Shown here in pieces: positions 11,003-22,202 of a stretch of DNA of 64,000 nucleotides. Positions within the stretch are counted from its first letter, which is position 1, and every line of letters starts with the position of its first letter. Where the stretch lies: the NCBI RefSeq assembly GCF_905475465.1, contig NC_062238.1, positions 10,633,368-10,697,367 on the forward strand, in the 5' to 3' direction. This DNA is from Pieris napi (lineage: Eukaryota; Arthropoda; Insecta; Lepidoptera; Pieridae). The notes beneath the pieces are model-generated. The model ran no database searches, was not told where the DNA came from, and worked only from the letters and a program-made list of their open reading frames with translations. A program made the translations under genes and the position numbers.

Positions 11003-11779
11003 AACAGTGATTACTGCGAACCTTAGTGATCTATGACTTCCGTAGCTTAGTAGTAGTAAAACTTAGTACTTAGTAGTATTGTCTTTAAGTCAAGATTCAT
11101 AAGCAAAACTTACACAAAGTCTAAACGTCAAAAATGTATTGCATTACACATGCGGGAGTCGGAATCTTACTATAAATATTGCAAATCGTAGTTTTAATCA
11201 AGCCAGATCCTTATTGGCTGTAAGCACATCGCTATACGGCATATTTTCTTTATTAAACTAGTGAAGTATGGAAAATATGATTACAAGCGGAAATATTTCC
11301 ATTTCTACATGCATTCAAGTAACGAGGCTGCTCTTCTACAGGTTCTATGCTTCCTATTCTGATATTATATATGTCCATGTAAATAAGTTAAATAAAAATG
11401 AAGAATTTATCATGTAGAAATCATTATTAAAACATTTCACGCGACACAAGAAAAGCAATACATCTACTAAGTTATAAAAGAAACAAACCAATTACTAAAA
11501 TATGAGACTTGTAAAGAATTCATGATACACCTTGTATCATACTTTGCATTTAAATGGTACATACAAACGTCTCTCCATACTAATAAACCTTATGACAACG
11601 AATGTACTTGAAGGTACAAAAAATCTCATACAATATTAGTCTGGAGAGAGAAAATTATATAAAATTCTGCACATTTTTACCTTTAGTATAGCGGAGCCGT
11701 TGTGTGACTCATCCCTATGATGGTACTGAAAGTAGTAGTACTGAAAGTAGTAGTAGTAGTGTCCTAATGGATTAGTTTC

Positions 11780-11935
11780 TAGAAGTTTTATTAATTCACA
11801 TTGAAGGGAAACCTACGTGAATGCCTACCATCTCAGACCCAAAAATCGATGATAGGCAAGTTGCCTAACAAAAATATTCAATGAAATAGAAACAGAAATG
11901 ACTTTCCCGATTTCCGCTACACTACTGGACTTGTT
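11780..11935 (+). mobile_element. SINE family 1, decayed
   Basis: Only pieces are visible: GGAAACCTACGTGA, CAGACCCAAAAATCGATG, GGCAAGTTGCCTA and GAAATAGAAACAGAAAT, in family order. Confidence 0.4.
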
Positions 11936-11988
11936 TGTCATACAAAGTGTACCTATATCGTGTCCAGGCGTATCAGCATATTAATACA

Positions 11989-12244
11989 GCCTTGCGATTC
12001 TGTAACTCACTTTTCGAACTCTCACAGCGTTTTTCGCGCTCAAATCAGTCGTGACGCAGTCATTTACGATTTGGCATTCTTATGAACAATAAATTCAAAA
12101 TAATAAACTACAAGCGCCCTCCGCTTGTCAAGGCGTAATGTGAAATTGCTTAACAGAATACCATGAGATTCCTAAAATGACGTGAGTGACGAAGGGAGCG
12201 TTGTTAGTGCGAGGTGAACTCACGTATTAACAGAATCGCACGGC
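11989..12244. mobile_element. Palindromic MITE (family GCCTTGCG), copy 2
   Basis: The left arm starts GCCTTGCGATTCTGTAACTC and runs through CAAATCAGTCGTGACGCAGT. The right half is rearranged and ends CAGAATCGCACGGC. Confidence 0.7.
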
Positions 12245-12783
12245 TGATTTGTAGAGTTACGCAATGGTCCGCTGGATTTATGATTTTTTCATTGTGTAAT
12301 TTCATTTTTAATATAATAATTTGTTAAGCTTAATTATCTGGTTTTTCAAAAATGTGGTGGTTTCTGATAATTGACCCTCACTGATCACGACTGCTTGAGA
12401 CAGGTGTGAAGCATGCAAGTCTTTTCTTTCTTCACAAAATAACAATAACCAAAGAAAAAAATAAAATGAGAGATGTCAAAAACAAAAAAAAAAACCTTTT
12501 CCCATTCGGTTCGTTTCAATGCGTGTGTGCTGTGGCTGTAATTGGCCCTGGCTCAGCATTATGCTGAGGAGCAGAATATTCCACAACGCTGTTCATTCTG
12601 CCAGAGACTTAGTTATTAATGTAATAAATACTTAGTAGAAAAAAAAATTTAAAGTTACCGATGTACGTAATGAAGTCTTGTGTAAAGGTGTATAGTAAAA
12701 TTAATAAAAATGTAAATTAAATAAAAATAAGAATAAGTGTTAAGAAGTAGATAATTTTGTTTTGGGCGGATTAAAAACTTTTT

Positions 12784-12855
12784 TCTCTTTCAACCTGCTG
12801 TTTAAGTTGTTCTTAGTGAAGTAATCGAGTTCCTCGAACATGCTTGACAGGTATC
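12784..12855 (-). pseudogene. Partial copy of the coding exon at 23350-23568
   Basis: By eye about 63 of 71 bases match 23485-23555, the part of the orphan exon coding from residue 5 to about 28. An 8-nt deletion just after the ATG pair breaks the frame from the start codon, but downstream the frame is open and reads LSSMFEELDYFTKNNLNSRL before leaving the similarity. Similarity stops abruptly on the exon's 3' side, with no splice donor. It could be a relic of local exon duplication or of capture by a mobile element. Confidence 0.75.
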
Positions 12856-13354
12856 ATTTGCTCTGTTCAATTTGCAAAGAATATTTGAATCTGACTGATA
12901 CTTAGTCATGATAATTCAGGCTAGATTTTAAAAATAAAACAAAACCTTATAACATAACATTTTTCATAAAAATATATGTAATGCATTTTCCGAGAAAACA
13001 CCTACGTTCCTTATATACGATGAAGACACATCATTACTGTCATAGAAATAAGCGAAAGGATAATGAAATTTTATTAAGCGAACGAGAGAAAATCTCACCG
13101 CTATTTTATTTTGAAAAAGCAATATAAGCGTGTTCAATGTTCATGTGTACTTTTAATTATAATAATCGAAATTCATAATGTACAACTGTGTTTTTTATTC
13201 ACGTGTCTTTTAATTTGCGACATCCGAAGCTTATTTATCAATTACCACTATACAAACTTAATCATAGATCATGTCTTTTAATTTATTCATACGAAGAGCC
13301 TAAATAAATAAATTCAAAAAATTAAAGCGATCGTGAATCTATGAATAATAATAA

Positions 13355-13400
13355 ATAACCCAATGACGCTACAACCCTATAAGTTGTCTGGGCCTCGGAT
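13355..13400 (-). mobile_element. SINE family 1, 3' tail fragment
   Basis: GACGCTACAACCCTATAAGT and TCTGGGCCTCGGATT are antisense of the family tail. Confidence 0.6.
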
Positions 13401-13807
13401 TGCATTCGTTACTTTGATAGTTTTAACAGACAAGAAGGGCTTGACTATCTTCCTAATTAACTTTGATATCTATAAGTTATGTTTATATAATAAACGTATG
13501 TTAGATAGTTATGTTCTATTGCATATCTATTTTTATAATAATTAAACTTAATTACTAACAAAAATGAAAATAAATATATCTTTGAAAACAAACTACTTAC
13601 CGTAATATTTTGTATCACACTCTTAATGAGGTTTAAGTTTCTATTTAGTTTTTGTTATTTTGTTGTTTTGTGGTTTGCGTGTTGAATTTCATGTCATATT
13701 TTCACAGTTTTCAGTTATATTTTCTTGTATTTTTTAATTATAGGTGTTGTTTTAGCACTTATAAGGAACATGGTGTAATGGTTGCAGCTCCTTACAAACG
13801 TTGAGTG

Positions 13808-14057
13808 AAAAAGAGTGGCGGAGAGTTTATTACCAGTTCTTCTCTTCCGTTCTACGCCCTTGATTTGAGAACTGGTAATCATCCTCCAGTGCCTGAAACA
13901 CGGCGTCGACTTTTTGGGTCTAAGACATGTCGGTTTCCTCACGATGTATTCCTTCACCGTTCGAGCAATTGTTAAATGCGCACGTAGAAAGAAAGTCCAT
14001 TGGTGCACAGCCGGGGATCAAACCTACGACCTCAGGTATGAGAGTCGCTCGCTGATA
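13808..14057. mobile_element. LINE-B fragment abutting SINE family 1
   Basis: 13814-13865 matches the 3' UTR of LINE-B (AGTGGCGGAGAGTTTATTAC, CTACGCCCTTGATTTG) on the plus strand. From 13866 the sequence changes directly to an antisense SINE (CCTCCAGTGCCTGAAACACG ... GGGGATCAAACCTACGACCT), lacking the SINE's 3' tail. Either the SINE copy is truncated at the join or the two were rearranged. Confidence 0.7.
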
Positions 14058-14311
14058 GTGATTAATAGATAAATAAAATGTAATTAAATAGTGATAAAAA
14101 AAATTGTTTACAACTTAGTAAAAGACGTTTCTTTGGTAAAATATATCCCTTACCTTATTTTAATACAAAGAAAGTTTTAGTACTTCAAGTTTCGCTTAAA
14201 TAAATTGTCGATTTATTTCTTTTGTAACAAAAACGCCTATTTTAATATTGAGATCTTGGATAAGAACTTTGAAACTTTTGTGATAAAGTTTTTTACAAAG
14301 AACATATACCC

Positions 14312-14892
14312 CTTGGCCACAGTTACCTGCGGCGCGGTTTGCGGCGCGTTTTGCGGCGCGCAAAGCGGCGAGCGGCAAAAACTAATTGAGCAAACTGTAT
14401 GAAGTATGCCACAGCTATCGGCGACGCGCATTGCGGTGCGACCTGCGGCGCGGTGGCTACCCGCGCGTCGGCGGCGGCGACGGCCTGCGCGGCGTGCGAG
14501 TGAAACAAATGCACTCGGGAGTATCGAGGCGGCCACAGCTCAGAGCGGCGCGCGCAGCGGCAGAGGTGGACGCATTTAGCATCGCGCGACCAAAACAAAT
14601 AATTTTGTTTTTATCGCGCATTGAGCTCATATAAAATAATGGATACAGAACAATTTATTAGTGAAATACTGAGTAGACCAGCAATATGGATGTCAAACAT
14701 ACACATCATAAATATAGGCATGTTATAAAAAAATTGTGGGACGAAATAAAACTAACTAATATACTCTAAATACGCCACCGCTGATGCCGCCGCGGTCGCA
14801 GCTGGTCGAGCTGTGGCATATCACCGCAAACCGCGCCTCTCACAGACACTCTCGCCGCGCCGCGCTCCACACCGCCAGAAACTGTGGCCAAG
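14312..14892 (+). mobile_element. PIF/Harbinger-like relic carrying a MADF-domain fragment
   Basis: The ends match as inverted repeats: CTTGGCCACAGTTACCTG at the left and AGAAACTGTGGCCAAG at the right. Subterminal TGCCACAGCT (14407) and AGCTGTGGCA (14809) are also inverted. GC-rich GCGGCGCG repeats fill both flanks, in sharp contrast to the surroundings. Between them an ATG at 14640 opens MDTEQFISEILSRPAIW; after a one-base shift the reading continues with HHKYRHVIKKLWDEI. This fits a MADF domain (acidic start, RPxLW, then K-x-W-x-x-I). MADF proteins are the usual second gene of PIF/Harbinger transposons (family knowledge). No transposase frame remains. The family call is inference; the domain match is by eye. 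Confidence 0.65.
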
Positions 14893-17420
14893 CTCATAGA
14901 AGGGAAAGAAATATAGTATATACTTTACTGGTTTTTACTGGAAAAATCATCACGCCGGAAGTTATAAGGTAAATAAATTTAACGCAAATATATATTCCAA
15001 ATTCGAAATAGTTGTGTATTGCACTGAGATTGTAGGCAAATACGATTCACTGAAACGTATGGGACAAATTGCAGGATTCGTTGGCAAATAAAAGTCTATT
15101 TGCAACTTTGTATATCTCGAATTTATCTTGTAAAGAAAAAGAGTGCTTATTCAGGAACACCTTTAAGGTACTCCATACTTTGTGATTATATATTTACATT
15201 TATAAATAACAAACACAGATAGACTTGACTGGCTGATTGCAGTTTAATGTACTAATGATGATTCTGGCGCTTTATGTGCTCTATTTGGGGTTCTAATGAA
15301 ATTTTGAAATGGATGCAGCGATAACTCTCGTAGTCGTGCAATAGAATTTTCAATTAATAATTCCTCAAACGAAAATGTGCATGTATAAGATCGAAAATTC
15401 GACCACACATCGACACAGAACGCTATGACACTATTGTCTATAAATAGATCTTAAAAACGAATACATAGATTTATCATAATAATCTTGTAATTAGAGACCA
15501 AACCAACACAACTGGAGAAATACAGCATAACTCCCCGACAGAAAAACTACAAAATAGATACAAAACAACATAAATAAAGCACAATATTACAATTTTATAT
15601 TTTAGTTGAAAAAAGCGGTTAAAATATACAGTTCTAGTTCGTTAGCTAAATCTACATTTTGTGGAATTTTTGTCTATTGTGTGACCACATTATTCCGCAC
15701 CTACTACTCTGTGCTACGAATTCGGTATTCAACCTTTTTGGTCGCTTATGAGTAAGACATGAAAATATCATAATTTCTTTTTTATTCACAGGATTTTCTT
15801 AAACCAAATTTACCTACAATTTATATTGCTGTAACTAAATGACAATTACTTCTAATAAACTTAATTTATATTCAAATATTTACATATTATCCCATAATTA
15901 TGGGGAAATCCTTATAAGTGATCTTTATCCAAATGGGGTTCAATTTCTTAACTTTTTATAAAATTAAAAAAAAACGGGTTTTATTTGTCAAACACCATAT
16001 TTTGTATATTGTAACCGCATTTTGTGCTAGTTTCAACAGATTATCGATGATATTGTTAAACAGGGGATAATCCTATCCATTAGCCTTTACAAACGATTTC
16101 ATTGGGATAATTGTTATTACGAAATCAAATTAAATATTTCATTACAAATTCACTTTATTATTTCATCATATTTTTAACCAAGCTGTTTATCGTAGAATCA
16201 AAAATAGTAGAGTATAATATAATTTATTAACTATAAACACTATTGATTAGATATTAAAGTCTTTTATACTAAAATTCAAATAATTGTATTACTCTTGCAA
16301 AACACTATCAAGACGAATTATACAATCTTAAAATTCAAAAATCGAACGACGCCATTGATGTGATGTTGTCCACTCTTAAAGTGTGGGTGCAAATCATATT
16401 AGCATCATTAATAAAGGATTCCTACATATACTGTATTCCTAGAGATTCCTATATAGAATTTCTATGATGATGTACTAAGAATATACTTTCGTCTAAAGTT
16501 AAATATAAAGAGAAATGCCATATCAGAGGCAGTATTTTTATGTCTCTGTAGTTTATTGTGTTAGTTTTCTTGAGCCTAACTAGATTGAAGCAATTTAAAC
16601 TGCAAAGTAAGTGGAATAATAAATGTTGGATTCATTCCTTGACAGCAAAGTGCTTTTTAACAAACATTTGTTTCTCTGGAGCCAGTTGGAGGAGACCTTT
16701 AAGAGATCCTTGAAAAACAATAGTACCTTTTGTAAATATGGATGAAGGAATAAATGAGGCTTAATTATTATTAAAATTATACACACGGAGAATATATATA
16801 TACATATTATACATCTTTATTTTTAACGGACGCTTTCTATACTCGATATATAATCTAAAATTATTTCCAATACAGATATTTTGCGATCGAGAATCTGCAT
16901 TTCAATATGACAATCCCTGCTTTGAAATCCTTTTAAAAAAGGATAGATCGTAAATTAGCGTCCGTCGTGTGGTTTCGTTTTACGCGTTGCCCTTATTTGT
17001 GACGAACTATATTACTTCTTGAAGAAGTGATTATTTATATAAAACGTATAGATTTATCGTAAAATCATAATAATTTTTATATAACAGCTTACTAAATTGA
17101 TAAGTATTTCATAAAATCCAGATTTTATGAAATACAGAGTAGTAAAAATTGGATTGGGATTGAGTATAGAAAGCAACCGTATGACTGTGATTTATATAGA
17201 ATCCAATATTATATTTACTTACGGAAGACAGTATGCTAAGTTTCTGAATCTGACAAAAAAAATCTGCTTCGGTACTCTATACCGATCCTTATATTTTAGT
17301 ATGCAATTTTGTTTTAGTTTTGACAAAGTTAGCGAGACGTACAAAACCTCAACAATGAAGTTGGGACTCCTATCACTTTTTTACTATTCACTACATTACA
17401 GAGAAGAGTGAATAGTTTAA
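14893..17420. other. AT-rich stretch, nothing recognised
   Basis: About 2.5 kb without a supported gene or classifiable repeat. A 94-codon frame at 17127-17411 has AT-driven composition and no domain. Confidence 0.4.
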
Positions 17421-17812
17421 GCGTACGACCAACCAGCAGATAAACCACTCCTTATATGGAAATTGTATTCGTTTTTACAACAAACTCCCAAGCGAAATTA
17501 GAGAATTATCACTAAATAAATTCAAAGCTCTCGTTAAACGTAAATTAATCAAGAAAGCTTTTTATAAATTTTACGAATATTTAAATGATCCTAATCCTTA
17601 GGATTGATTTGCTCTTCTAACAAGATCTATGACTAAAAACTTAGCGATTAAAAAAGTGGCGGAGAGATTCTTGCCAGTTCTTCTTGCCCGCTTTACGCCC
17701 TTGGCTTGCGGACTGGTAGTAAATGTAAATTTAGAATCAATTTAACATCTTTTCTGACTTTCATAAGTGTACTTGTTTACCTATATGAATAAAGTTATAT
17801 TGAGTTTGAAAG
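17421..17812 (+). pseudogene. LINE-B 3' end (Jockey-type), 5'-truncated
   Basis: The plus strand codes the end of a non-LTR polyprotein: FYNKLPSEIRELSLNKFKAL, VKRKLIKKAFYKF, YEYLNDPNP-stop at about 17600. A 3' UTR (GTGGCGGAGAGATTCTTGCC, GGACTGGTAGTAAATG) ends in GAATAAAGTTATATTGAG and TTTGA. Sister copies are at 23915-24168 and 50641-51290. Confidence 0.85.
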
Positions 17813-17870
17813 ATAACTAGCACATACATTCTATATCAAAAACATTGGATTTGACAGGAGTCGTACTTAC

Positions 17871-17945
17871 CGATAAATCTCGTTCCTGAACTTCAAAAGT
17901 TATAGCACGGCAACATCCAATACAGGCGTTTCCCCGTTTTACCAT
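17871..17945 (-). CDS. Candidate short coding exon (unidentified)
   Basis: On the minus strand an ATG opens 25 codons, starting MVKRGNACIGCC and ending VQERDLS, directly followed by GTAAGTACG, a strong splice donor in phase 0. The composition is richer in GC than the flanks. Upstream of the ATG the sequence is AT-rich, with no clear acceptor, so it would be a first coding exon. No family is recognised; the three clustered cysteines are the only visible trait. A chance ORF next to a donor-like site is a real alternative. Confidence 0.3.
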
Positions 17946-18299
17946 ATTATAAATAAATAATTTATACAATTTCCCCAAAAAGGGCTCTCCACCGAATATA
18001 AAGATAAACATATGCAATAACATAATATTTTATGTGGACCTTTAGTTTAAATAGGATTAGCTTCATAGAGAATCAATGTTGCAAAGAAATTTGACTGATT
18101 CAGCAATAAACTGAGTTCGAAGTGTTAAAACGGAATCTTTTACGACAAGCTTATAGAAATTGGTTTTATATGAATGTATGAATGAATACTCAATAGACTT
18201 TATATAGCTAGATTGGTTTTATCTTCGCATTGCAAAACGTTTCGAGAAATGTCAATGTCAAAATCAGTCGTATCACAAATCTCGTTATGAAAATTTTTA

Positions 18300-18493
18300 C
18301 TGGGTGGCGCAAAAGTACTGGCACTAAAGAAAATTTGTTTATTTTTTTTATATGACATTTCCTGTGTTCCTGTGTTATTTTCAGTGTATTTTACATTTGT
18401 TCACTACCCAATTTTCAACAACAGAATGACAGGAAATGTCATATAAAAAAATAAACAAATTTTCTTTAATGCCAGTACTTTTGCGCCACCCAG
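18300..18493. mobile_element. Mariner-type hairpin MITE
   Basis: TA-flanked (18298-18299, 18494-18495). About 66-bp terminal inverted repeats start CTGGGTGGCGCAAAAGTACT and end AGTACTTTTGCGCCACCCAG, with one mismatch and a one-base length difference in a T run. Only about 60 bp separate the arms. The same end is found on the transposase remnant at 39255-39618, so this is a deletion derivative of that family. Confidence 0.9.
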
Positions 18494-18914
18494 TATTAAA
18501 TAAAGTATTCTTCTAAAAAATTCTTCTTCCTTTTAATAAAGTGAATAGGAAAAACGTATTATTGGACGATGTTAACAATTCTATCTCTCGCATAGTTAAC
18601 TGGTTTAATGTGAATAACTTACTGCATAATGATGCTAAACAAAAAGTATTTACAACTACTAGCGTGATATTGAGAAGTTAATAAGGACAGTGAACTAAAC
18701 TTTGTTGAAAACTGTATTCCTAGGCATTGCAATAGATAGTGGGGCCCATATATAGAGACTCTTTCGAATATGCTGATCTCTGCAGCATATGCAGTAAAGA
18801 AAATCCGACAGTTCACTGATCAGGACACGGCTAAAATTGTGTATCATAGTTACTTTCACACATAAATTTGATAATTATCTTGATAGATAGATATGTCTTA
18901 TGTCTATTTTTTTT

Positions 18915-19045
18915 CTTACAGTGTTTGCCTGGAAGAGATCGCTCGAAAGCGATAAGGCCGCCGTTGCCTTTTGTTTAATTTAATTATTTTAATTGTACTG
19001 TATACTTGCAACGAAGTGTTAAAAAATAAATCTCTGCGTCGTTAA
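18915..19045 (+). mobile_element. LINE-C 3' end fragment
   Basis: Has TTTGCCTGGAAGAGATCGCT, CGAAAGCGATAAGGCCGCC and TTAATTTTGTACTG-like sequence ending in AAAAATAAATCTCTG. Antisense copies with coding sequence are at 47408-47870 and 34110-34500. Confidence 0.75.
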
Positions 19046-19119
19046 ATTAAACTCACTTGTCTCTTTTTATCACAGCGTAAACATAATTCAACAGAAAGAG
19101 ACGATACTGTAAATAGTTA

Positions 19120-19867
19120 AGAGAGAATTAGGTATATTAAATTAATTTATCTAAAATTATCGTTCATATAATCATCACACATTAGCGGCTTAAATTAAAA
19201 TAAAAAAAATATATTTGATATGCAATCATATTTAGAATTACTTTAAATTTCAATTCAATTCTCATCATTCCAATGCTATTGCTTATTAACCTAAAAATGG
19301 GTACTCTCAAAGTACTTGAATAATAAAAACTGAATTTAAATTTAGAACACTGACGCAACTATAAATCTAACTTCCGTTATTAAACGACATTTTAACGTTG
19401 ACATTCGAAATTCAAATTTAATAAAATACTTTTTTATTATTGAATGCTAGAATGCCATAAAAACTTTATGCACCAACCTCATTGTACCATGGACCGTCAG
19501 AAGTATTCCCAACTCGTAAATTATGATAAACTTATAGATACCCAATCGGCTGATCGGGTCACGCTTCAGTACGTGAGGGTAGTTGTTTGTGAAACTGATA
19601 ACAGACAATGTCTTTTTGTTCTTATTTAATCTATTATGGTAAAAGCTAAAGGCATGAATAAATAATTAATTAAGTCGAACAATGCAATACAAAATTGTCG
19701 AGAGAGAAAATCCCAAGGGTTAAACTGCGAGGTTTCCGTTCAGTTTTTTAATTTAACACAAATAAAGAGCTGACCGTTTCTCCCTCCTTCTGGTTTCTTC
19801 TGTTTGCCATAGTCATTTTGTATGATGATTTGATATTTTAAAAGAGTAAGGGTGATTTAAGTGATAT
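19120..19867. other. AT-rich stretch, nothing recognised
   Basis: A 61-codon frame at 19444-19629 has no domain or codon support. Confidence 0.4.
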
Positions 19868-20036
19868 CTTAAGGGTCCTTCAAGAAAAGAGCGTACCTAT
19901 TCTTAAAAGGCCGGCAACGCACTCGCGAGCCCTCTGGCATTGAGAGTGTCCATGGGCGGCGGTATCACTTAACATCAGGTGAGCCTCCTGCCCGTTTGCC
20001 CCCCGTTCTATAAAAAAAATAAAAAAAAAAAAAAAG
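19868..20036 (+). mobile_element. LINE-A 3' end
   Basis: Sense copy with GGGTCCTTCAAGAAAAGAGC, GGCCGGCAACGCACTCGCG, ACATCAGGTGAGCCTCCTGC and a long A-rich tail. Joined directly to the next element. Confidence 0.85.
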
Positions 20037-20040
20037 TACC

Positions 20041-20170
20041 GAGAGTTTTTTACGCCGGCTTTTTCTCTCGGCCTACACCCTCTGTCTTCTTTGCCGATGA
20101 GTAGGGATGTCTACCGATACAAGTTTAATGACTTGGAATAAGTGATACCTGTATCTTATATTCCATAATA
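20041..20170 (+). mobile_element. LINE-G 3' UTR fragment
   Basis: GAGTTTTTTACGCCGGCTTT, CCTACACCCTCTGTCTTCTT, GATGAGTAGGGATGTCTACC and a tail ending ATTCCATAATA. The same segment occurs at 52283-52440. Identified as a retroelement tail from recurrence and the polyadenylation-like end only. Confidence 0.6.
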
Positions 20171-20560
20171 TTATTTTCAAGCAAAATATTGTATTATGAT
20201 ATTCCGATTTTATTTCTCGGACTCACAAATCATATCATAGATTTATCGGTTGAATAATAGATTTAGTATTCAAAAAACGTAAGCACTTGACGATAACGCG
20301 GGATATGGTTTTTGTTGCTGTGTTGAATCTCTTATCAATTTGAATCTGATATCTCTTATTAAAGTCTTTTTAGTTATTTGTATTGAGAGACGGTTGAAGT
20401 CTAACTTGGTCTAAGTTTACGTGAGTGATGGCAATTGGTAATTTACGAAAGTAAGCTGCGAATCTGGCGCCACCAATCGGACAATTTTGTAATTATAAAT
20501 ACAGATAATCATGTCTAATAGTGTATATAAAGATGATTCATATTGTTAGGATACAGCCCT

Positions 20561-20731
20561 GCCTTGCGATTCTGTAACGCATTTTTCGAACTCGCACAGC
20601 GGTTTTCGCAGTCGCGCTCAAATCAGTAGTGAAGCAGTCATTTTACGATTTTCTGATAAACAATAAACTACAAGCTTCCTCCTTATCAGCCGCTGTGCGA
20701 ATTCGAAAAGTGAGTTACAGAATCGCAAGGC
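20561..20731. mobile_element. Palindromic MITE (family GCCTTGCG), copy 3
   Basis: GCCTTGCGATTCTGTAACGC at the left and GAGTTACAGAATCGCAAGGC at the right. Shortened: the right arm lacks the inner CAGTCGTGAAGC block. Confidence 0.8.
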
Positions 20732-21243
20732 TGTACCCCATCTGGCTAACATTGATATTATTTTCTGTTAAGTCAGCATTTACTATCAAGAGATAAGACT
20801 AATAAAAATACTAAGAAAGTTCGGAAAAAAACCACCGTACCTACTCCCAGGACCTTGCTCCAACAGATAACCGTCTTTTTTTCGAAATTTAGATAACATC
20901 TTGGAAGGGTTAAAAAATTCAACTCTGATTGGGCAGTCTGAACCGCCTTCAACTTTTTTTTTTATTCCCATTCGAATGTTTTTTTTAGTAATGGAACCAA
21001 TGAACCTATAAGATGGCAAAAGTGCATAGATAGTAATGGTACATACTATGATTATTGAAATATTTTTTTTTTTCTACTTTTTATTCCTTCCATACAAAAC
21101 GTCAATTTCAATATGTAAGGACCTAATATTTTGTGAATTTAAATTGTCAATTAAAGTTCAGTTGGAGGAAACATATTTTTCCTTTTCTTTAAATCCAATC
21201 ACGATATTAACAATATGTAATTCACTTCGCCCAATTAATTTAT

Positions 21244-21502
21244 ACTTTTTTTTTAATTTGGCTCTGGCACGATTTGTGCATTAGCCAGCGTCAAGTATAG
21301 GATTTTTTATAATTCGTGCTTGTCTTTAGAAATTCGACCGTGTCCTCCATGTACGGTTTAAGCACTCGCCCGGTACCGCACAACCCTCCCAAAGGCCGAG
21401 AACAAATTTGAATTAAATTAAAACTTGCCCTCGAACCGGGAATCGAACCCGGTACCCCTCATCTAGCTGCCACTTAATAAGACCGCTAGGCTGTGAGGCC
21501 CC
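21244..21502 (-). mobile_element. tRNA-derived SINE, family 2
   Basis: Antisense copy of 10758-11002, including the B box (GGAATCGAACC on the plus strand) and GCCACTTAATAAGACCGCTA. Flanked by an 8-bp target duplication TAATTTAT (21236-21243, 21503-21510). Confidence 0.9.
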
Positions 21503-21937
21503 TAATTTATGCGTTAATAAGTTAAAAAAAATTCTCACTTCTATAAAAAGCTTTGATACAACTTTAAAACCTGAAATTCTTTTCTCCTTACAGCTACACT
21601 CTCAAATGATGTTTTACACGAAAATATTTTTCCATAATTTCCAAAAACAATAGAAACCAAACGTGTCGAAGTTTGACAAGAACAATATTTCTGAAAACGA
21701 TTATGTAAACTTGGCTTGACTGTGTCTCTTAAACCCGGACTTCGACCGTCTTACAATAACGTCTATGAATCCCAGCCTTAGGAAGATGGAGACATAAGCG
21801 CAACTATGTCTACTCCAAAGTTTTTAAGTCACACTTAGATAAGATAGATTAATTATAAAAATCCGCACAATCAGACATATATTAATAGGCATGCAAATGT
21901 CATATTATTTTTTATAAAAAATAAATTATTGGCGCTA

Positions 21938-22198
21938 CAACCCCTTTAGGTCTTGGCCTCAGATTTCTGAATCTGTTTCATGATCATTTTTAAATCTAAT
22001 AGGCAAGTAGGTGATCAGCCTCCAGTGCCTGACACATGTCGTCGACTTTTTGGGTCTAAGACATGTCGGTTTCCTCACGATGTTTTCCTTCACCGTTCGA
22101 GTAAATGTTAAATACGCACATAGAAAGAAAGTCCATCGGTGCACAGCCGGGGATCGAACCAACGACCTCAGGTATGAGAGTCGTACGCTGAAGCCACT
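21938..22198 (-). mobile_element. tRNA-derived SINE, family 1
   Basis: Nearly complete antisense copy from the tail (GGCGCTACAACCCCTTTAGG) to the head (GAGAGTCGTACGCTGAAGCC). Open frames of 75 and 118 codons across this and the next copy come from the repeat itself. Confidence 0.85.
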
Positions 22199-22202
22199 GT
22201 AC

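Noticed and set aside
14237..14634. Several Arg/Ala/Gly-rich frames on both strands
   Set aside because: They arise from GCGGCGCG repeats in the flank of the Harbinger-like relic; low-complexity peptides without support.
17127..17411. A 94-codon plus-strand frame
   Set aside because: AT-driven composition and no domain; ends just before a LINE-B fragment.
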